Assembly (NCBI GenBank): GCA_030605285.1
Contig: JAUWIQ010000047.1
Location: 1 to 9,455 of the forward strand
From: Planctomycetota bacterium
GTDB taxonomy: Bacteria > Planctomycetota > Planctomycetia > Pirellulales > UBA7805
Direction of reading: 5' to 3'
Length of the DNA: 9,455 bases
This document shows positions 6,059-9,455 of this stretch, piece after piece (position 1 is the stretch's first letter; every line of letters begins with the position of its first letter). A program made the translations under genes and the position numbers. Under the pieces are notes generated by a model. It had not been told where the DNA came from and did not search any database. It saw only the letters and a list, made by a program, of their open reading frames with translations.

Positions 6059-6895
6059 TTAGGGCAGGGGCCGCTCCGAGGGTGGATCGGGGGCGGCAAA
6101 ATAACGCTCGATCTTGATCCCACCCTTGGCCTCTTCTTCGAGTAATTTCATCCGCTGCTCGAACCGCTCCATACGGCGTCGCATCTGATCCAATATCTCG
6201 TGATCCCGAGCGACAGGCTGGGGCCGGGGTACCGCAGGATAACCGAGTTGACGCTGGAGTGCCGCAAACAGCAAAAGGGGCTCTTTCTTGCGATTTGCGA
6301 GGGCAATTCGCCCCTCTTTCTCACCAAAAAGCACGACTTCCGGCTCTCCACTGTCCGCAGGCCGCTGGGTCCTGTAGTGTTCACTGCGGACGTAAATCAG
6401 GTCGGCCACCTCGACCAACCCCACCTGCCGACGCACGGTGCGTATCCAATCCCGCCAGGGTGGTGTAAAGAATGGATCCTCCGCAGTCGCGGTCAGTCCC
6501 GGATCGTAGCGGAGGCGATTACGGCAAATCGATTCAAATTGGTAGAGAAAAACCCCCTGTGGCGAAGGATCTCCGCTGCGATACTCCGCATCACGGCGAA
6601 GGATTTCCAGCCCCGTTTTGAGATCGAAGCTACCCCGTTCGTCTTCCGCTTCGGTCACAACAAAAATCTGAAACGGAGTAAAATAGTGGCTTAGTCTCTC
6701 CATCGCTGGGCCGAAGCCCCCATAAATCTGCAACTCACTGGCCATAAACTCGATCGCCTTGGGTAGGTCGGTGGTAGCCAGCACTTCTTCCCGAATCGAG
6801 GCGAGAACCTCCTGGATCGGTATCCCCTGAACAGTACGTTCTAATACCGCTTTAAAAAAATAGGCCTGTTCAACCAATTCCTCGCGAGCCAACAT
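6059..6895 (-). CDS. Protein of unknown function with C-terminal coiled coil
   Basis: 278 residues, no signal peptide or membrane segment, so probably cytoplasmic. Residues 1-75 look helical. Residues 140-215 are the most motif-like: PFFTPPWRDWIRTVRRQVG, then VEVADLIYVRSEHY, then LFGEKEGRIALANRKKEP. After a Pro-rich hinge (220-228), residues 231-257 form a charged heptad-like helix (Arg, Glu, Met, Leu) that suggests dimerisation. The tail is Pro-rich. I do not recognise the family; from its style I would expect a conserved planctomycete hypothetical. Start ATG 6893-6895 has only a weak AGGG 5' of it. It is divergent from ribBA, with a TATAAT box on its own strand at 6972-6967. No catalytic motif is evident. 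It may be unrelated to the kor group, from which 233 bases separate it. Confidence 0.8.
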   Translation of the reverse strand: MLAREELVEQAYFFKAVLERTVQGIPIQEVLASIREEVLATTDLPKAIEFMASELQIYGGFGPAMERLSHYFTPFQIFVVTEAEDERGSFDLKTGLEILRRDAEYRSGDPSPQGVFLYQFESICRNRLRYDPGLTATAEDPFFTPPWRDWIRTVRRQVGLVEVADLIYVRSEHYRTQRPADSGEPEVVLFGEKEGRIALANRKKEPLLLFAALQRQLGYPAVPRPQPVARDHEILDQMRRRMERFEQRMKLLEEEAKGGIKIERYFAAPDPPSERPLP

Positions 6896-6929
6896 GATGT
6901 TTCACCCTGGATAGATGCCAACCGGGGGG

Positions 6930-6935
6930 TATAAT
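6930..6935 (+). promoter_or_regulatory. Candidate -10 box TATAAT in the ribBA upstream region
   Basis: A perfect TATAAT after a run of six G, 136 bases before the ribBA start. No -35 of consensus type lies 16-18 bases upstream. It competes with the better-spaced candidate at 6945-6974. Confidence 0.3.
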
Positions 6936-6944
6936 AACGGTGTG

Positions 6945-6974
6945 TTGATGGGTTGGGACTCACTCCATTATAAA
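6945..6974 (+). promoter_or_regulatory. Candidate sigma-70-type promoter for ribBA
   Basis: TTGATG (6945-6950, 4 of 6 matches) and TATAAA (6969-6974, 5 of 6) are separated by 18 bases, giving a leader of about 90 bases before ATG 7072. No FMN riboswitch elements are present in that leader, so ribBA does not appear to be under classical FMN control. Confidence 0.4.
6967..6972 (-). promoter_or_regulatory. Candidate -10 box TATAAT for the divergent 278-residue gene
   Basis: Read on the minus strand, TATAAT is followed by GGAGTGAG, 71 bases before ATG 6895. It overlaps the TATAAA of the plus-strand ribBA promoter candidate, so polymerase could not hold both sites at once. The -35 region is poor. 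Confidence 0.35.
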
Positions 6975-7071
6975 ACAAGTCTCGCACAAATCAGGGCGGC
7001 CACGGGCGAGCCGTCTGCTTCGGCGACAATTTTTAGTCATTCCCATCAAACCGCCCCCAAGAACAGTAACG

Positions 7072-8286
7072 ATGACGATGCAATTTTCCAATATTGAAGA
7101 GGCCCTCGAGGCGATCGCTCGTGGCGAAGTCATCATCATGCTGGACGCCGAGGATCGTGAAAACGAGGGCGATTTCATCTGTGCGGCGGAGAGCATCACA
7201 CCCGAGATCGTCAACTTCATGATTACCGTTGGGAGGGGGCAACTCTGCATGCCGATTCTCCCAGAAATAGCAAGCCGCTTGGATCTCAAGCTGATGGTCG
7301 AAGAGAATACCAGTCCGCTCCGCACACCCTTTACGGTTCCGCTCGACCACCACACGAATAAGACGGGCATTACAGCGATCGAACGGGCGACCACGATTCA
7401 AGCAATTGTCGATCCAGACAGTACCTCCGCCGATTTCGTGCGGCCGGGACACCTGTTCCCGTTGATTTCCAAGGAGGGGGGGGTTTTGCGGAGAGCCGGC
7501 CATACCGAGGCGGCTGTTGACCTTGCCCGGCTCGCCCAATTAACCCCTGCCGGCGTACTCTGTGAAATCCTGGAAGAGACTGGAAATCGTGCATCTCGCG
7601 ACCAACTGTTCCGCTTGGCCGAACAGTACAATCTGCGGATTACCACCATCGAACAACTGATCCGCTACCGCCGAGTGCGGGAAAAACTTGTCTATCGGAT
7701 CGCCGAGGCCCAGCTGCCGACCCGTTACGGACTCGGCACCATCATTGGCTACGGGGTCAAATACGAATCGCAGCAGCCGCTTGTATTTATGATAGGCGAT
7801 CTCAAAAAAGTAAGTGCGCCTCTGGTCCGTTTGCACTCTTCCTGTTTTACGGGTGACTTGCTCGGATCGCTTCGCTGCGACTGTGGCGATCAGTTGGATA
7901 TGGCACTCAAGATGATCCAAGCAGAGGGAGCGGGTGTCCTGGTCTACCTTCCCCAGGAAGGCCGTGGCATTGGACTGGTGGAAAAACTCAAGGCCTACCA
8001 GCTTCAGGATCAGGGGCTTGATACCGTGGAGGCGAATCTGGCGCTCGGCTACAAAGTTGATACGCGGGACTATGGCATCGGAATCCAGCTCCTGAAGGAC
8101 CTGGGTCTGACGCGGGTGCGGCTGCTCACGAATAACCCAAAAAAGACGGACGCCTTCATTTATGGGGGTTTTGATCTGGAAGTGGTCGATCAGGTGCCGA
8201 TTATGCCTCCAATCAACGAACACAACGCCCGCTACATGGCCACCAAAAGGGACAAGCTGGGGCACCAACTGCCGGACGAGATCTAA
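7072..8286 (+). CDS. ribBA: Bifunctional 3,4-dihydroxy-2-butanone-4-phosphate synthase / GTP cyclohydrolase II
   Basis: 404 residues, normal for RibBA. The N-terminal RibB domain (about 5-205) makes 3,4-dihydroxy-2-butanone 4-phosphate from ribulose 5-phosphate: D25-A-E-D-R-E-N-E-G-D34 binds Mg and substrate, RPGHLFPL (124-131) and RAGHTEAAVDLARL with His144, and Cys164-Glu165 follow. The C-terminal RibA domain (about 206-400) opens the GTP ring to start riboflavin synthesis: Zn ligands Cys258, Cys269 and Cys271 in SSCFTGDLLGSLRCDCGDQL, then GRGIGL (297-302), DTRDYGIG (330-337) and LLTNNPKK (351-358). All expected residues are present in both halves, so both activities should be intact. ATG 7072 is used by convention; ATG 7078 is equally possible because neither has a Shine-Dalgarno site. 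uppP follows 159 bases downstream and is probably a separate unit. Confidence 0.97.
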   Translation: MTMQFSNIEEALEAIARGEVIIMLDAEDRENEGDFICAAESITPEIVNFMITVGRGQLCMPILPEIASRLDLKLMVEENTSPLRTPFTVPLDHHTNKTGITAIERATTIQAIVDPDSTSADFVRPGHLFPLISKEGGVLRRAGHTEAAVDLARLAQLTPAGVLCEILEETGNRASRDQLFRLAEQYNLRITTIEQLIRYRRVREKLVYRIAEAQLPTRYGLGTIIGYGVKYESQQPLVFMIGDLKKVSAPLVRLHSSCFTGDLLGSLRCDCGDQLDMALKMIQAEGAGVLVYLPQEGRGIGLVEKLKAYQLQDQGLDTVEANLALGYKVDTRDYGIGIQLLKDLGLTRVRLLTNNPKKTDAFIYGGFDLEVVDQVPIMPPINEHNARYMATKRDKLGHQLPDEI

Positions 8287-8300
8287 CGACTCTGTGGTGG

Positions 8301-8326
8301 CGGCAAGCCCGCGAAGTCTCTTGCCG
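8301..8326. terminator. Stem-loop downstream of ribBA
   Basis: CGGCAAG (8301-8307) and CTTGCCG (8320-8326) form a perfect 7-bp stem with a 12-base loop, 14 bases past the ribBA stop. A second pairing, AGCCC 8306-8310 with GGGCT 8326-8330, partly competes with it. No T-run follows, so it may mark a transcript end or processing site, not a classical terminator. A smaller hairpin, TGCCA/TGGCA, lies at 8348-8364. Confidence 0.35.
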
Positions 8327-8430
8327 GGCTACCATTCGACCCAGGATTGCCACAACAATTGGCATCCGCTCCAGGACAATGAACATTTGGCTCGTTTCAA
8401 ATCCGTGGTCCGCAGCAGGAAGCCACACGG

Positions 8431-8436
8431 TATACT
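8431..8436 (+). promoter_or_regulatory. Candidate -10 box just before uppP (near-leaderless start)
   Basis: TATACT (5 of 6 matches) lies 9 bases before ATG 8446. With normal spacing, transcription would begin around 8443, leaving a leader of about 3 bases. This fits the lack of any Shine-Dalgarno site. No good -35 is seen. Confidence 0.3.
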
Positions 8437-8445
8437 TGCCCAGAC

Positions 8446-9225
8446 ATGACTCTCCTACAGATTCTCATTCTAGGTGTGGTGCAGGGAATCACTGAATTTC
8501 TCCCGGTCAGCTCCTCCGGGCACCTCGTCGTGGCACAAGCCCTGTTTCGCCAACTCGATGGGCAGGCGTGGCCGGATGTAACCTTGGTGAACGTTTTGCT
8601 CCACGCGGGCACGCTCATTGCGATTGTTGTCTTTTACTGGCAACGTATTGTGCGTCTGCTCACCGAGGATCGACACGTCCTCGGATTGCTCGCGGTCGGT
8701 ACCATTCCCGCAGTCACCATTGGCCTTTCCCTCAAGCAATTTGCACCTCAAATTTTGGAGAATCCGCTACTTGCCGGCTTCATGTTTCTCTTGACCGGGG
8801 CGTTGCTGATCTGGGGCGGCCGCCGTGAAGGCAAATGGGATTATGAAAAATTGACCTACGCTCGAGCCTTTGGGATCGGCCTCTTCCAGGCAGCGGGCAT
8901 CCTGCCCGGAATCTCCCGTAGCGGCTGGACGATTGCCGGGGCGATGCTACTGGGAGTGCGACGTGAGTCGGCCACCACCTTCTCTTTCCTGTTGGCAATC
9001 CCCGTGATTGGAGGTGCAACGCTGCTGGAGATCCTCAGCCTCCCGGGCAGGAGCGGCGAATTGCCTATATCTTTGCTGTCTGTCGGGACACTGGTCGCCT
9101 TTGGAGTCGGGCTCGCTTCACTCTGGCTCCTGGTGCGGATCGTCGAGCGGGGTCGGCTGGCCTGGTTTGCCGGTTGGCTTTTCCCCTTGGGAATTGCGGT
9201 AATTATCTGGCAACTGGCCACCTAA
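8446..9225 (+). CDS. uppP: Undecaprenyl-diphosphatase (BacA/UppP family)
   Basis: 259 residues, an integral membrane enzyme that dephosphorylates undecaprenyl diphosphate so that the lipid carrier can be reused for peptidoglycan and other wall polymers; overproduction is known to confer bacitracin resistance. Family motifs: Q13-G-I-T-E17 (the (E/Q)xxxE motif, here with Gln first) followed by FLPVSSSGH with His26, and P154-G-I-S-R158-S-G-W-T with the catalytic-site Arg158. About seven or eight hydrophobic segments alternate with short charged loops (for example 47-66, 78-96, 107-124, 140-156, 162-172, 178-197, 207-231, 238-256). It is slightly shorter than the E. coli protein (273). The frame starts at ATG 8446 directly with MTLLQILILGVVQG, as expected. 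The stop TAA lies in the loop of a hairpin, 91 bases before ssrA. Confidence 0.95.
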   Translation: MTLLQILILGVVQGITEFLPVSSSGHLVVAQALFRQLDGQAWPDVTLVNVLLHAGTLIAIVVFYWQRIVRLLTEDRHVLGLLAVGTIPAVTIGLSLKQFAPQILENPLLAGFMFLLTGALLIWGGRREGKWDYEKLTYARAFGIGLFQAAGILPGISRSGWTIAGAMLLGVRRESATTFSFLLAIPVIGGATLLEILSLPGRSGELPISLLSVGTLVAFGVGLASLWLLVRIVERGRLAWFAGWLFPLGIAVIIWQLAT

Positions 9226-9231
9226 GTGGCC
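9216..9231 (+). terminator. Hairpin at the uppP stop codon
   Basis: GGCCAC-CTAA-GTGGCC is a perfect 6-bp stem with a 4-base loop that contains the uppP stop TAA. A T-run is missing, so intrinsic termination is doubtful. It ends 8 bases before the TATAAT of the ssrA promoter candidate and covers the place where a -35 box would lie. Confidence 0.4.
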
Positions 9232-9239
9232 GATTAGGC

Positions 9240-9245
9240 TATAAT
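9240..9245 (+). promoter_or_regulatory. Candidate -10 box for ssrA
   Basis: Perfect TATAAT in the context GGCTATAATGGCGGCGGGC. Transcription would start near 9252, giving a 5' leader of about 65 bases to be removed by RNase P at 9317. No consensus -35 is present; TGGCCA at 9215 is 19 bases away. Confidence 0.45.
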
Positions 9246-9316
9246 GGCGGCGGGCGATTTTAGGGTCTTTTACCGTAATGGCAACCTGTCTGTCGCCTGA
9301 ATGCCATCTCCTTCTA

Positions 9317-9455
9317 GGGGGCGAACTGGGTTCGACCGGATAGCTTGAAGTGAAAGTGGCGTGCCGTGGTTGGTCAGTTGGCCACGTTAAAAGCTGACCA
9401 CACTATTTATTTGCCGAAGGTAACTTCGCACTGGCCGCCTAGAGATAGGCGTCCC
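9317..9455 (+). ncRNA. ssrA: tmRNA (5' part; cut by the window end)
   Basis: Transfer-messenger RNA rescues stalled ribosomes, together with SmpB, and tags the unfinished protein. The 5' end GGGGGCG-AACTGGGTTCGACCGG has the acceptor strand and the conserved TTCGAC placed 14 bases in, as in other bacterial tmRNAs. A classic H-type pseudoknot (PK1) follows: stem 1 CGTGG 9365-9369 with CCACG 9382-9386, stem 2 TGGTCAG 9371-9377 with CTGACCA 9394-9400. The resume codon GCC (9413) lies 12 bases after PK1 with the conserved T-A at -5/-4. The tag reads A-E-G-N-F-A-L-A-A (9413-9439) and ends at TAG 9440-9442, which sits in a GCCTA-GAGA-TAGGC hairpin (9437-9450). The 'LAA' end is the usual ClpXP signal. 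The other pseudoknots and the 3' acceptor half lie outside. It could be a standard one-piece tmRNA; nothing suggests a split form. Confidence 0.95.

Noticed and set aside
6896..7071. FMN riboswitch before ribBA
   Set aside because: I looked for the conserved AGGGGCAGGGTGAAA-type core and the following paired elements, and none is present in the leader.
7540..8268. Minus-strand open frame of 242 codons
   Set aside because: It lies fully antisense to the RibA half of ribBA, whose motifs are intact. Long antisense frames are common opposite such GC-rich codons.

Overview
The window looks like a chromosomal housekeeping stretch from a planctomycete, most likely of the Pirellula/Rhodopirellula type. 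The support is mixed: the GC content is moderate, most genes lack a strong Shine-Dalgarno site, several intergenic regions carry a TATAATG box with no good -35, two CBS proteins flank a 2-oxoacid:ferredoxin oxidoreductase, and the partial tmRNA encodes the short tag AEGNFALAA. The taxonomic call is inferred from remembered family features, not from a search. I see no transposase, integrase, phage gene, CRISPR array or tRNA gene.

Layout. (1) 3-368, plus strand: the C-terminal end of an aminotransferase that resembles LL-diaminopimelate aminotransferase (DapL). (2) 536-1465, plus: a lipoprotein with TPR-like helical repeats; its upstream region holds a TATAAT box and three perfect copies of a 15-bp tandem repeat. 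(3) 1545-5825, minus: four genes that read CBS-pair protein, korA (gamma-alpha fusion), korB, zinc-ribbon plus CBS-pair protein. They are probably one metabolic unit, with a small hairpin plus T-run between korA and korB and a 14-bp tandem duplication across the korB stop codon. (4) 6059-6895, minus: an unrecognised 278-residue protein with a C-terminal coiled coil. (5) 7072-8286, plus: ribBA, read divergently from (4). (6) 8446-9225, plus: uppP, possibly leaderless. (7) 9317 to the window end, plus: the 5' part of ssrA (tmRNA), including the tRNA-like 5' end, a complete pseudoknot PK1, the tag reading frame and the hairpin around the tag stop codon.

How the genes work together. KorA and KorB should form a two-subunit, oxygen-tolerant-type 2-oxoacid (probably 2-oxoglutarate):ferredoxin oxidoreductase that links the TCA cycle to the ferredoxin pool. 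No ferredoxin subunit is encoded beside it. The two flanking CBS-pair proteins are candidate adenylate or redox-nucleotide sensors for this enzyme; that link is inference from gene order only. The other genes are individual core functions: lysine/peptidoglycan precursor synthesis (dapL), riboflavin synthesis (ribBA), recycling of the undecaprenyl carrier (uppP) and ribosome rescue (ssrA). The most interesting points are the CBS/KorAB neighbourhood, the two short-period tandem repeats at gene boundaries and the shared TATAATG box.
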